In this document: in pieces, positions 1-6,281 of the stretch | How positions within the stretch are numbered: position 1 is the first letter of the stretch | Layout of the letters: every line of letters starts with the position of its first letter | NCBI GenBank assembly: GCA_009927255.1 | Contig: RFNJ01000131.1 | Span: forward strand, 1-10,742 | Reading direction: 5' to 3' | Length of the DNA: 10,742 nt | Source of the DNA: Pseudomonadota bacterium | Lineage (GTDB): Bacteria > Pseudomonadota > Alphaproteobacteria > UBA2136 > UBA6156 | Notes under the pieces: model-generated | Seen by the model: the letters and a program-made list of their open reading frames with translations, nothing else | What the model was told of the DNA's origin: nothing | The model's database searches: none | Position numbers and translations under genes: made by a program

Positions 1-1203
1 GAAAACCAACTCACCATCCCCACCGTCGCCGTCGGCCCCGCCCAGCCTGCCACCGGCGCCAAATGCATCCGCCTCGGCGCCCTCGAATACCTCACCACCC
101 CCCCGGAACCCCGCTTGCTCAAAGCCCTGCTCGCCAAGTTCGTCAACACCACCACCGCAGGCCCCATCGCGGCAGATGCCACCACCCAAGCCCTCCTCCA
201 ACAAGCCAGCCAATTCGCCCAATCCAGCGCCACGGTTCTGCTGCGCGGCGAAAGCGGCACGGGGAAGGAAGTGATGGCCCACTACATCCACCACCATAGC
301 CCACGCAAAAACCAACCCTTCATCGCCGTCAACTGCGCCGCCATCCCAGAAAATCTGCTGGAGTCGGAACTCTTCGGCCACACCAAAGGTGCCTTCAGTG
401 GCGCGGTGGCGGAACGCAAAGGCAAGTTCCAGCAAGCCCACGGCGGCACATTGCTGCTCGATGAAATCTCCGAAATGGACCTAAGCCTGCAAGCCAAACT
501 GCTGCGCGCCATCCAAGAAAAAACCATCGACCCCATCGGCGCCGACAAACCCATCCCCGTCGATATCCGCCTCATCGCCACCACCAACCGCCAGCTGGAA
601 AATTATATCGCCGAAGGCAAATTCCGCGAAGACCTCTACTTCCGCCTTAGTGTAATAACACTCGACCTCCCCCCCCTGCGCAACCGCCCCGCCGATATCA
701 TCCCGCTGGCCAACCATTTCCTCCACAAGCACGCCCAAGCCAACGGCTACACCCGCACCCCCACCCTCAATCCCACCGCCGCCCAAAAGCTCACAAGCTG
801 CTACTGGAAAGGCAACGTCCGCGAGCTCGAAAACACCACCCACCGCGCCCTGCTGCTGGCTGGCCCGGCGGCAGCGGAAATCACCGAAGCCCACATCCTG
901 CTCTCGCCCATGTCCCTGCAACACATGCCCATCGCCGCCAGCAACCACAACGCCCACACCAGCATCGCTCCCACCACCGCCACCCCACCCCTCAATCCCA
1001 TGGCCCACGCCGCCGCCCAAGCCTACGGCGGCCATAGCAGCAATACCCCCTTCATCCCCAAACGCCTGTCCGAAATCGAGCGCGAAACCTTAGCCGCCAC
1101 CCTCACCTACACCCAAGGCAACAAACAATACGCCGCCGATCTCCTCGGCATCTCCCTCACCATCCTCACCGAAAAACTCCAAGCCACCGGCCTCACCCCC
1201 TAA
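1..1203 (+). CDS. flbD: FlbD-like sigma-54-dependent transcriptional activator (5' end outside window)
   Basis: Reading frame 1 is open from the first base, so the gene is cut at its N-terminus; about 400 codons are visible. The first ~40 codons resemble the end of the degenerate receiver domain of Caulobacter FlbD. An AAA+ sigma-54 interaction domain follows: Walker A GESGTGKE (247-270), the sigma-54 contact loop as GAFSGA (388-405) instead of the usual GAFTGA, Walker B GGTLLLDE (442-465), and the NVRELEN segment near 820. The C-terminus is a Fis-type helix-turn-helix (about 1111-1194). Stretches such as LQAKLLRAIQEK-ID and the HTH spacing match my memory of FlbD better than NtrC. Known members hydrolyse ATP to open sigma-54 promoters, mainly flagellar class III/IV genes. 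Oddities: the Thr-to-Ser change in the loop, and a recognition helix (SLTILTEKL) lacking the Arg residues typical of the family. A TTG at 115 is not the real start. Family call is firm; FlbD identity is inferred. Confidence 0.82.
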   Translation, partial: ENQLTIPTVAVGPAQPATGAKCIRLGALEYLTTPPEPRLLKALLAKFVNTTTAGPIAADATTQALLQQASQFAQSSATVLLRGESGTGKEVMAHYIHHHSPRKNQPFIAVNCAAIPENLLESELFGHTKGAFSGAVAERKGKFQQAHGGTLLLDEISEMDLSLQAKLLRAIQEKTIDPIGADKPIPVDIRLIATTNRQLENYIAEGKFREDLYFRLSVITLDLPPLRNRPADIIPLANHFLHKHAQANGYTRTPTLNPTAAQKLTSCYWKGNVRELENTTHRALLLAGPAAAEITEAHILLSPMSLQHMPIAASNHNAHTSIAPTTATPPLNPMAHAAAQAYGGHSSNTPFIPKRLSEIERETLAATLTYTQGNKQYAADLLGISLTILTEKLQATGLTP

Positions 1204-1249
1204 CCAGATATCCAGCAGCATAATAGGTAGCACACAACCCAACTCGTCC

Positions 1250-1317
1250 GTGCCGGAAGCCAAGTGGTTCAGCATTTATCCTATATAAATGCTGGGGCCC
1301 CGATGGCTATCCGGCAC
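1250..1317. repeat. 68-nt imperfect palindromic repeat element
   Basis: The outer arms are GTGCCGGA-AGCCA (1250-1262) and TGGCT-A-TCCGGCAC (1304-1317), paired over 13 bp with a single bulged A at 1309. The inner arms are CAGCATTTAT (1270-1279) and ATAAATGCTG (1285-1294), a perfect 10-bp stem with loop CCTAT. The intervening bases pair only partly. It lies 46 nt after the flbD-like stop and could act as a transcript-end structure, although no T-tract follows. The arm layout recurs at 10680-10742, which suggests a dispersed family of palindromic elements. Confidence 0.7.
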
Positions 1318-1382
1318 CACCCGCATCGCCAACTCTCTACAAAGCTCCCAACCCACTCCCACCAATCAGCAACCGCGCAGCG

Positions 1383-1407
1383 GTCATGCCGGCGAAGACC
1401 GGTATCC
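1383..1407. repeat. Short GTCAT...ATCC intergenic palindromic repeat
   Basis: GTCAT-GCCGG-CGAAGA-CCGGT-ATCC has the form of the very common proteobacterial intergenic repeat of the type GTCATTCCCGCGAAAGCGGGAATCC. Here the stem is reduced to CCGG/CCGG around CGAAGA. Its reverse-strand translation gives the familiar junk peptide DTGLRRHD, so open frames across it are not genes. The identification rests on pattern memory, not on a search. Confidence 0.6.
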
Positions 1408-1454
1408 ACGAAACCCCTATCTCGCAAAAAACAACAAGCCTCTCTAAAACCCAC

Positions 1455-1510
1455 GCCAAGCGAACAAAACCTTGGCTCGCCGGAGTCCATAGGACGTAGG
1501 CGGCCAAGGC
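1455..1510. repeat. Imperfect palindrome with a competing GCCAAG/CTTGGC hairpin
   Basis: CTTGGC at 1471-1476 can pair with GCCAAG at 1503-1508. That pairing closes a longer imperfect palindrome (1470-1509) whose centre is GTCC-ATA-GGAC. It can also pair with GCCAAG at 1455-1460 across a 10-nt loop, so the two folds exclude each other. No gene is visible in 1204-1594. This segment, 1250-1317 and 1383-1407 are its only recognisable contents. Confidence 0.5.
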
Positions 1511-1594
1511 ATCACCAATTCACTCCATAACCACCCCCAACCCCACCCATTTGCCTACCCAAAAGGCACCAACAACCCGCACCATAAAAATACA

Positions 1595-1610
1595 TGATAA
1601 ATACCAAATC
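1595..1610 (+). promoter_or_regulatory. Candidate extended -10 promoter, leaderless start of the GtrA gene
   Basis: TGA-TAAATA (1595-1603) is followed by 7 nt (CCAAATC) and ATG at 1611. No -35 element and no Shine-Dalgarno sequence are visible. The hexamer itself is a poor match to TATAAT. The call depends mostly on the identical spacing of the same pattern before gpsA, hemJ and tsaD. Confidence 0.4.
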
Positions 1611-2084
1611 ATGCTCAAAATCTCGCAATTTCTCCACAACACCGTCCATTGGCTCATCGCACCCCTCTACCACCGCCTTCCCAAAAAATTTCAACACCTT
1701 ATGCTCTTCGTCATTTCCGGCGGCATGGGCTTCACGACTGACGGCACCATCCTCCTCACGCTGGAATATGTATTTAACCTCAGCCCCTTTATTGCCCGTA
1801 TTTTCAGTATCATAGCCGCAGTCTGCGTCAGCTGGCTGGCCCACCGCACCCTCACCTTCGCCGTGCAAAAAGCGCCAACTTGGGCCGAATTCACTAGCTT
1901 CGTCGCCCTCGCCGCCTCCGGCGCCATCCTCAATTATCTGGTGTTTTCCGCCACTTTATGGCTCAATTTGTCCAGCCACTCCCTGCCTGCGATGATCTTT
2001 TCCTCGCTCACCGCGATGTTTTATTCCTATTTAGGCATGCGTTTTGGCGTTTTTCGCAAAATCCACACATTAAAGCACAAGTAG
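1611..2084 (+). CDS. GtrA-family four-helix membrane protein
   Basis: The product is 157 residues with four hydrophobic segments (about 27-46, 57-77, 95-115 and 125-145), the usual size and topology of GtrA/DPMS-type proteins. Family landmarks are the first-helix FVISGGMGFTTDGT (consensus like FLLVGG...VD), WLAHRTLTF at the end of helix 2 (compare LNRRWTF) and YLGMRFGVF in helix 4 (compare LSRFWVF). Members are thought to help move undecaprenyl- or polyprenyl-linked sugars across the inner membrane for cell-surface glycan modification. No glycosyltransferase gene adjoins it here, so the substrate is open. I chose ATG 1611 over an in-frame TTG at 1551 because the first helix is complete without the extra 20 residues and a candidate leaderless promoter sits immediately upstream. 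It appears monocistronic. Confidence 0.8.
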   Translation: MLKISQFLHNTVHWLIAPLYHRLPKKFQHLMLFVISGGMGFTTDGTILLTLEYVFNLSPFIARIFSIIAAVCVSWLAHRTLTFAVQKAPTWAEFTSFVALAASGAILNYLVFSATLWLNLSSHSLPAMIFSSLTAMFYSYLGMRFGVFRKIHTLKHK

Positions 2085-2137
2085 TCTTGTAAACCATTGA
2101 AATGTCGTTTTTTAATTTTTTCCATGTCCAGTTTTTC

Positions 2138-2166
2138 TTGCATCTCAAATTCCCCAGCGCCATGAT
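2138..2166 (+). promoter_or_regulatory. Candidate promoter of the BI-1/YccA gene
   Basis: TTGCAT (2138-2143) and CATGAT (2161-2166) are 17 nt apart. A start near 2173 would leave a ~20-nt leader containing AAGGAG (2180-2185), 8 nt before ATG 2194. Both hexamers deviate from consensus, and TATAAC at 2172-2177 is an alternative -10. Confidence 0.35.
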
Positions 2167-2193
2167 AAACATATAACAGAAGGAGACCCAACC

Positions 2194-2898
2194 ATGCGTA
2201 CCCAAATGCAAACCGTCACTCAGGCCGAAAGCGCCCTCAATTCTCACTTAAATCAAACATTTAACTACATGGCCGCGGGCGTCGGCCTGTCCGGTGTGGT
2301 GGCCTATTTCACCATCAACACCCCTGCCCTGCTGGCAATTGCAGCAGGCGGCGGCTTTATCTGGATGATTGGCCTGCTCATCCTCGCCTTCACCCTACAA
2401 AGCATTGTTTTTAAACTACAACCCGCCGCCGGCCTCGCCGTTTTTGCCGGCTACAGCGCCTTTATGGGCTTCGCTTTTTCGCCCTTGGTCGCGCAATATA
2501 CCGGCAGCAGCGTGGCATCCGCCTTCGGTGTAGCCGCCCTGATGTTCGCCGGAACCGCCGCCTACGGCTACTTCACCAAGCGCAGCCTGGCGGGCATAGG
2601 CACCTTCTTGGTGATGGGCCTGTGGGGCTTGCTGGCCGTGGCATTGGGCACCATGGTGGCTGGCATGTTCGGCGTGCAAGTGGGCATGATGCAAACCGTC
2701 ATCAACCTCATCGCCGTGCCGCTGTTTGCCGGATTAACCGCCTACGAAGTCAACAACATCCGCGAAACGTTCGCCCAGTATGGCCGCGACGAACTGCTGC
2801 GCAGCCGCCTCGCCATTCTGCAAGCCACCAGCCTGTATGTCAGCTTCATCAACATGTTCCTCAGCCTCCTCCAACTCCTCGGCAACCGCCAAGAGTAG
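2194..2898 (+). CDS. Bax inhibitor-1 / YccA family membrane protein
   Basis: The product is 234 residues with about seven transmembrane segments, normal for the bacterial BI-1 (TMBIM) family. Landmarks are NYMAAGV (24-30), YGYFTKRSLAGIGTF (124-138), LFAGLTAYEVNNIR (177-190) and the final helix SLYVSFINMFLSLLQLLG (213-230). Relatives include E. coli YccA, which modulates the FtsH protease, and Bacillus YetJ, a pH-sensitive calcium leak channel. Unusually, the Asp I expect in TAYD is Glu185, the Asp in LYLDFIN is Ser217, and the Asp in TKRDL is Ser131. The first two correspond to the paired Asp pH sensor of YetJ, so channel-type gating may be altered. The start is fixed by AAGGAG 8 nt upstream. 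It is a single-gene unit ending at the terminator at 2915-2940. Confidence 0.9.
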   Translation: MRTQMQTVTQAESALNSHLNQTFNYMAAGVGLSGVVAYFTINTPALLAIAAGGGFIWMIGLLILAFTLQSIVFKLQPAAGLAVFAGYSAFMGFAFSPLVAQYTGSSVASAFGVAALMFAGTAAYGYFTKRSLAGIGTFLVMGLWGLLAVALGTMVAGMFGVQVGMMQTVINLIAVPLFAGLTAYEVNNIRETFAQYGRDELLRSRLAILQATSLYVSFINMFLSLLQLLGNRQE

Positions 2899-2914
2899 GC
2901 AAAAAAGCCCAATA

Positions 2915-2940
2915 AAAAAACCGGCCTCAGCCGGTTTTTT
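2915..2940. terminator. Bidirectional rho-independent terminator
   Basis: The sequence is six A, CCGGC, loop CTCA, GCCGG, then six T, giving an intrinsic terminator readable in both directions. It follows the BI-1 stop by 16 nt on the + strand. On the - strand the EVE gene's stop codon (2927-2929) lies in the loop, so the two convergent units share it. Confidence 0.9.
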
Positions 2941-3355
2941 GCTGCCCCATCGCCCAAATAATCCGCCATTCCGCCATCAAAACCTTCTGCACACTCAACC
3001 GCCCATAACGCATCAATTCCATCTTCTGTAAGCGTGGCTCTGCCCGAATTTCCGCCAAGCTCACCAACCGCTTAAACTTCACCACCGGCGCCACTTTCAC
3101 CACCACCCAAGGGTGCGGTGGCGGCCCAAATGTTATATCCGGCTCCGCCTCCCCCACCACCCGCACCACCCCCACAACGCCCGTTAATTTTCCCGCATTG
3201 GAATGATAAAAAAACGCATCATCCCCCTTTTTCATCGCCCGCAAATTATTCCGCGCCGAATAATTCCGCACCCCATCCCACACTCCAATTTTCTCAGAAA
3301 CCAGGCTCTCCCAGCCATAAACCTCCGGCTCACTCTTCATCAACCAGTAGGCCAT
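2927..3355 (-). CDS. EVE-domain protein (thymocyte nuclear protein 1-like)
   Basis: The product is 142 residues, one complete EVE domain (PUA-like fold). Landmarks are MAYWLMKSEP at the N-terminus, WDGVRNYSARNNLRAMKKGD (26-45), FFYHSN (48-53), AEIRAEPRLQKM (101-112), RLSVQ (119-123) and AEWRIIWAMG (128-137). EVE domains bind modified bases in DNA or RNA. The free-standing alphaproteobacterial form usually sits near gpsA and has no assigned substrate. It is the last gene of the gpsA operon, 12 nt after its upstream neighbour, with AGGGG (3362-3366) 6 nt before the ATG. The loop around 69-83 (EPDITFGPPPHP) looks Pro-rich compared with relatives I remember. No defence genes adjoin it. Confidence 0.9.
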   Translation of the reverse strand: MAYWLMKSEPEVYGWESLVSEKIGVWDGVRNYSARNNLRAMKKGDDAFFYHSNAGKLTGVVGVVRVVGEAEPDITFGPPPHPWVVVKVAPVVKFKRLVSLAEIRAEPRLQKMELMRYGRLSVQKVLMAEWRIIWAMGQQKTG

Positions 3356-3367
3356 GATTTGCCCCTA

Positions 3368-4354
3368 CTACTTTCCTAATTCCCGCCAATTATATCGCGT
3401 CGCAGAAGTCTCCACCACGCTCCCACTCACCAGCGCCACGGTTGGGCTCACCTCCGTCAAACTCACCACCTCCGCCACCACCGCCCGCAATACTGCCGTA
3501 TCACTGGCACTGTTCGCATTCGGCACCACCGCACTCGGGTCAAATGGAACAGGTGCGCCCGGTACATTCGGCATCTCCCCACTCACCACCACACTCGGCG
3601 TCACCACAACGGGCGTACTCAAAACCCTTGGCGGCTCGGTAAAAACCCGCCCCCCCGCCGCCACACAACGCCGTGGGAAAGTATAAATCAACGCCACCCC
3701 ACTCTTCAAACACTCATCAAAATCCCGCAACCGTGCCGAAGCCACAGTGGGCCGCTCACTGGTTTCCAGCAGCAAATTATTATCCGGCAGCAAACATTGG
3801 CGCGGCGTGGTTTCCACCACTTTCTGGCCCATAATCCGGCATTGTTCAAAGCTAATCACCGGCAAAACATTCACCCCCAGCAACTGGTCGCGCCGCACCC
3901 GCGCGGTGCCAAACAACCAATATTCCAACATCCGACCATAATCTTTACCCAAGGTTTTTTTCCCATCCAATAATTTTCCCTCAAAAATTCGCAACGGCGC
4001 AAACCGCCGCCCATCCACCGTTTCCAACAACAAAACCACGCCCTTATACGCCGCATCTTTACGCGGAAGTTTGGGCCAAATTTGGTCTTCGCTGCGCGGA
4101 ACATCCGGCAACTCCGCCAGCTTACGCAGCAGCACCTGCATCTGCGTTTGGCTCATCACCCAGCGCGGGTTTTCCGTCCCCAACCGCATATCCACCAGCA
4201 CCGTCACCTGCTGAATATCTTCGCGCTGTGCCACAATCTCGCGCAAAACGGGCGGCATCATCGCATCCTGCGGCAGTGGAGTATCCGCTGGCCAATCTGC
4301 CGCCCACCCACTCACCACAATACTCAGCAAGCCAAGCACCAAAAATTTCATCAT
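3368..4354 (-). CDS. Exported protein of unknown function with two Cys-pair repeats
   Basis: I do not recognise the whole protein (328 residues). It begins with a signal peptide (MMKFLVLGLLSIVVSGWAA), so it is probably periplasmic. Residues ~25-165 form a predicted globular region with no family I can name. Two repeats follow: Phe169-Glu-Gln-Cys172 to Cys187, and Phe212-Asp-Glu-Cys215 to Cys230. Both read F-[ED]-[QE]-C-x3-G-x7-P-R-[QR]-C, with 14 residues between cysteines, and recall small motifs of the form FEEC-xxxG-xPVxExYPRQC found in other secreted proteins. Each pair could form a disulfide. The tail (~240-328) is rich in Val, Pro, Ser and Thr. It lies between gpsA and the EVE gene. Of three tandem ATGs, that at 4354 sits 7 nt from GGAGG; the one at 4357 would overlap gpsA as ATGA but is only 4 nt away. 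Confidence 0.75.
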   Translation of the reverse strand: MMKFLVLGLLSIVVSGWAADWPADTPLPQDAMMPPVLREIVAQREDIQQVTVLVDMRLGTENPRWVMSQTQMQVLLRKLAELPDVPRSEDQIWPKLPRKDAAYKGVVLLLETVDGRRFAPLRIFEGKLLDGKKTLGKDYGRMLEYWLFGTARVRRDQLLGVNVLPVISFEQCRIMGQKVVETTPRQCLLPDNNLLLETSERPTVASARLRDFDECLKSGVALIYTFPRRCVAAGGRVFTEPPRVLSTPVVVTPSVVVSGEMPNVPGAPVPFDPSAVVPNANSASDTAVLRAVVAEVVSLTEVSPTVALVSGSVVETSATRYNWRELGK

Positions 4355-5376
4355 CATCCCACCTCCACCACCCGTGGTCTTTTCATCAAATATTCAATCG
4401 CTTGCAGCGGTGTCACATCACCATGCAAAATGCCATCCACGGCCGAAACAATCGCCAAATCCAAGCCATGCGCCTGCGCCTGCACCGTAATAATCCGTGC
4501 CGCCAACAGCCCTTCCACTGTGCCCACTTTCATCTTCGCTTCCTGCACCGCCATGCCCCGCCCCACCATCTGGCCAAACCGATAATTCCGCGAAAGGTTC
4601 GAAGTCGCCGTCAGCAACAAATCCCCCATCCCCGCCAAGCCCCACACCGTGCTCTCGCGCCCACCCAACGCCTTGGCAAAACGCGCCATTTCTACCAAGC
4701 CACGCGTCAACATCGCCGCCCGCGCATTGTGGCCCATATCCAGCCCATCCAAAATTCCCGCCGCCACCGCCAAAATGTTCTTCATCGCGCCCCCCACCTG
4801 CGCCCCCACAATGTCGGTACCTTCATAAATCCGCACCCAATCCACCATAAAACTCTCCGCAATCCGTGCGCGAAAATCCCCATCCATCGCCGCCAATAAA
4901 AACGTCGTAATCCGCCGCTCCATCAACTCACGAGCAAAGGTCGGGCCGGTCATCACTGCCATATTTTTCACGTCCGGCGCCAGCTCGCGCCACACTTCGG
5001 TCAACAATGCGCCGTCGCTCTCCCGCAGGCCTTTGGCGGTCATAATCAACCCATGCTGCGGCCCCAAGTGCCCCGCCAACAGCGCCGCCACCGCGGCATT
5101 GGCCTCGCTGGGGATTGCCAACACAATCAGCTCACATTCCTTCGCCAACTGCTCCATCCGCTGGGTCGCCCGAATACTCTCATGCAACCGCAAGTCCGGG
5201 TAACGCTTCCGGTTCTGCCCAATCCGATTAATATCATCCACCACCAGCGGGTCACGGTCCCACAGCAGCACATCTTGCCCGCCATGGGCCAAAGTGCTGG
5301 CTAAAGCAGTGCCCCACGCCCCCGCGCCAACCACGCCCCATTTCTCGCGGGTTACATTCAATTCCACGCAATACAT
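4354..5376 (-). CDS. gpsA: Glycerol-3-phosphate dehydrogenase [NAD(P)+]
   Basis: GpsA reduces dihydroxyacetone phosphate to sn-glycerol 3-phosphate in the cytoplasm, supplying the backbone for phospholipids. The product is 340 residues, the normal length. The N-terminal Rossmann domain has the nucleotide-binding loop GAGAWG (17-22). Further landmarks are IPS (88-90), TAKGL with Lys115, MTGPTFARE (142-150), GGAMKNILAVAAGI with the catalytic Lys199, and the C-terminal GLAGMGDLLLT / SRNYRFG substrate-binding region (246-268, Asp252, Arg263). All key residues are present. It is the first gene of the operon gpsA, exported Cys-repeat protein, EVE. Its start has no Shine-Dalgarno sequence, but an extended -10-like element lies 7 nt upstream, which supports ATG 5376 despite the ~12 residues ahead of the Rossmann fold. 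Confidence 0.95.
   Translation of the reverse strand: MYCVELNVTREKWGVVGAGAWGTALASTLAHGGQDVLLWDRDPLVVDDINRIGQNRKRYPDLRLHESIRATQRMEQLAKECELIVLAIPSEANAAVAALLAGHLGPQHGLIMTAKGLRESDGALLTEVWRELAPDVKNMAVMTGPTFARELMERRITTFLLAAMDGDFRARIAESFMVDWVRIYEGTDIVGAQVGGAMKNILAVAAGILDGLDMGHNARAAMLTRGLVEMARFAKALGGRESTVWGLAGMGDLLLTATSNLSRNYRFGQMVGRGMAVQEAKMKVGTVEGLLAARIITVQAQAHGLDLAIVSAVDGILHGDVTPLQAIEYLMKRPRVVEVG
4362..4366 (-). promoter_or_regulatory. Shine-Dalgarno GGAGG inside the gpsA 3' end
   Basis: GGAGG lies within the last codons of gpsA. The tandem start codons at 4357, 4354 and 4351 are 4, 7 and 10 nt downstream. Spacing favours 4354, which forms a TGATG overlap with the gpsA stop and suggests translational coupling. 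Confidence 0.6.
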
Positions 5377-5392
5377 CGCCTATTTTGTATCA
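5377..5392 (-). promoter_or_regulatory. Candidate extended -10 promoter, leaderless gpsA start
   Basis: On the - strand TGA-TACAAA (5392-5384) is followed by 7 nt (ATAGGCG) and ATG at 5376. There is no -35 element and no Shine-Dalgarno sequence. The hexamer matches TATAAT at 4 of 6 positions, and the spacing equals that before gtrA, hemJ and tsaD. Confidence 0.45.
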
Positions 5393-5515
5393 CTAAAAAA
5401 ACCATAACCCATCATAGCCCAGCAAACCCACACCACAAGCCCCACACCACAACTCACCCCACCCCCCGCAACTCCCCTGCCACCAAAAACTAATCCCTAA
5501 GCTAAGCAGAAAGCT

Positions 5516-6262
5516 CTAAGCATCCGCCACCGTCCGCACATCCTGCAGCTCCCAGTTTGGGTCGCTGCCATTCAGTGCGCGAGCTAAAATCCATACTTTA
5601 TCCACCGTGCGCGCCGCGGTGCGCTTACCTTCACGCAACCGTAGGCGCAGCGCCACCTCAATCACTGCACTGCGGCCATGCACCCGTCCGCGCAGAATTT
5701 TAAGTTCCTCCACCTCATCCAGCACCGTGCTTTCCCAAGTGTTATGTTCTTCCCAAGTGCTCACCAACCGCGCCAACAGTTGCGGACCACACAATTGGTC
5801 AAGCGCATCAGCATCCTTGGCATTCCAGCTTTCATAGAAATACGCCACCGCCTTTTCCACGCCGGATAAAAACTTGTTTGCCTCAAAGTTGCGGTCACGT
5901 TGGATAATCTCGGCCAAGCCCTCCGGCATCCCAGTCACCCCAGCGCGCCCACGCTTGCCACGTTGATTGTCTCGCGGATTTTCCTGTTCTGGCATCTCCC
6001 GCTCCACCATGCTTTCGTCCCCCATTTCCTCACCATCGTCTTGCATGGCAGCGGCTAAATCATCCTGCAACACTGCACGCTGTTCTTCGCGCTGGGCATC
6101 GCGCGGCTTGCCGCCAAGCGGCGTTTTCCGCCCAAACATCCGCTCATACTCCGCCGTCCGCGTTGCTTTATCGCGCAAATCTACTGGCAGTTTAAAGCCG
6201 GTAAACCGTGTAATCACCCACACCAGCACCACCAGCGCAATCAGCACATCCAACCAAATCAT
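5516..6262 (-). CDS. Tim44/TimA-like domain membrane-anchored protein
   Basis: The product is 248 residues. An N-terminal transmembrane anchor (3-18) is followed by a short conserved segment, then a charged low-complexity linker (~50-108) rich in Glu, Asp, Arg and Gln. The C-terminal domain (~112-245) fits the Tim44-like fold: GLAEII...FEANKFL near 115-132, AVAYFYESWNAKDADAL (138-154), LRGRVHGRSAVIEVALR (190-206) and the hallmark DKVWILAR...DPNWELQDVR (221-243). Alphaproteobacterial members are relatives of mitochondrial Tim44; their bacterial role is not settled, with envelope or translocation-linked functions proposed. It lies 19 nt after hemC with GAGG 8 nt before ATG, so it is probably the second gene of that transcript. 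The linker, full of GA and GG dinucleotides on its own strand, reflects the window's strand skew. Confidence 0.82.
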   Translation of the reverse strand: MIWLDVLIALVVLVWVITRFTGFKLPVDLRDKATRTAEYERMFGRKTPLGGKPRDAQREEQRAVLQDDLAAAMQDDGEEMGDESMVEREMPEQENPRDNQRGKRGRAGVTGMPEGLAEIIQRDRNFEANKFLSGVEKAVAYFYESWNAKDADALDQLCGPQLLARLVSTWEEHNTWESTVLDEVEELKILRGRVHGRSAVIEVALRLRLREGKRTAARTVDKVWILARALNGSDPNWELQDVRTVADA

Positions 6263-6281
6263 TATAAAATCCTCACCCTGT

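Noticed and set aside
481..1035. Long - strand open frame (184 codons) opposite the FlbD-like gene
   Set aside because: It is low complexity, rich in Gly and Val, and mirrors a gene with clear AAA+ motifs. The C-rich + strand leaves few stops in opposite frames.
1264..1530. 88-codon + strand frame and the overlapping - strand frame at 1281-1490
   Set aside because: Both run through palindromic repeats; the - strand one yields the well-known repeat-derived peptide DTGLRRHD.
1551..1610. TTG start adding 20 residues to the GtrA protein
   Set aside because: The extension has no membrane or family character, and ATG 1611 carries the promoter-spacing pattern seen at three other genes.
2927..3355. 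EVE gene as part of a defence island
   Set aside because: The neighbours are housekeeping (gpsA, BI-1). The free-standing form near gpsA is the ordinary alphaproteobacterial arrangement.
5377..5515. Terminator after the Tim44-like gene
   Set aside because: The AGCTTTCTGCTTAGCT-type repeats at 5496-5520 pair weakly and no T-tract follows; no terminator is supported.
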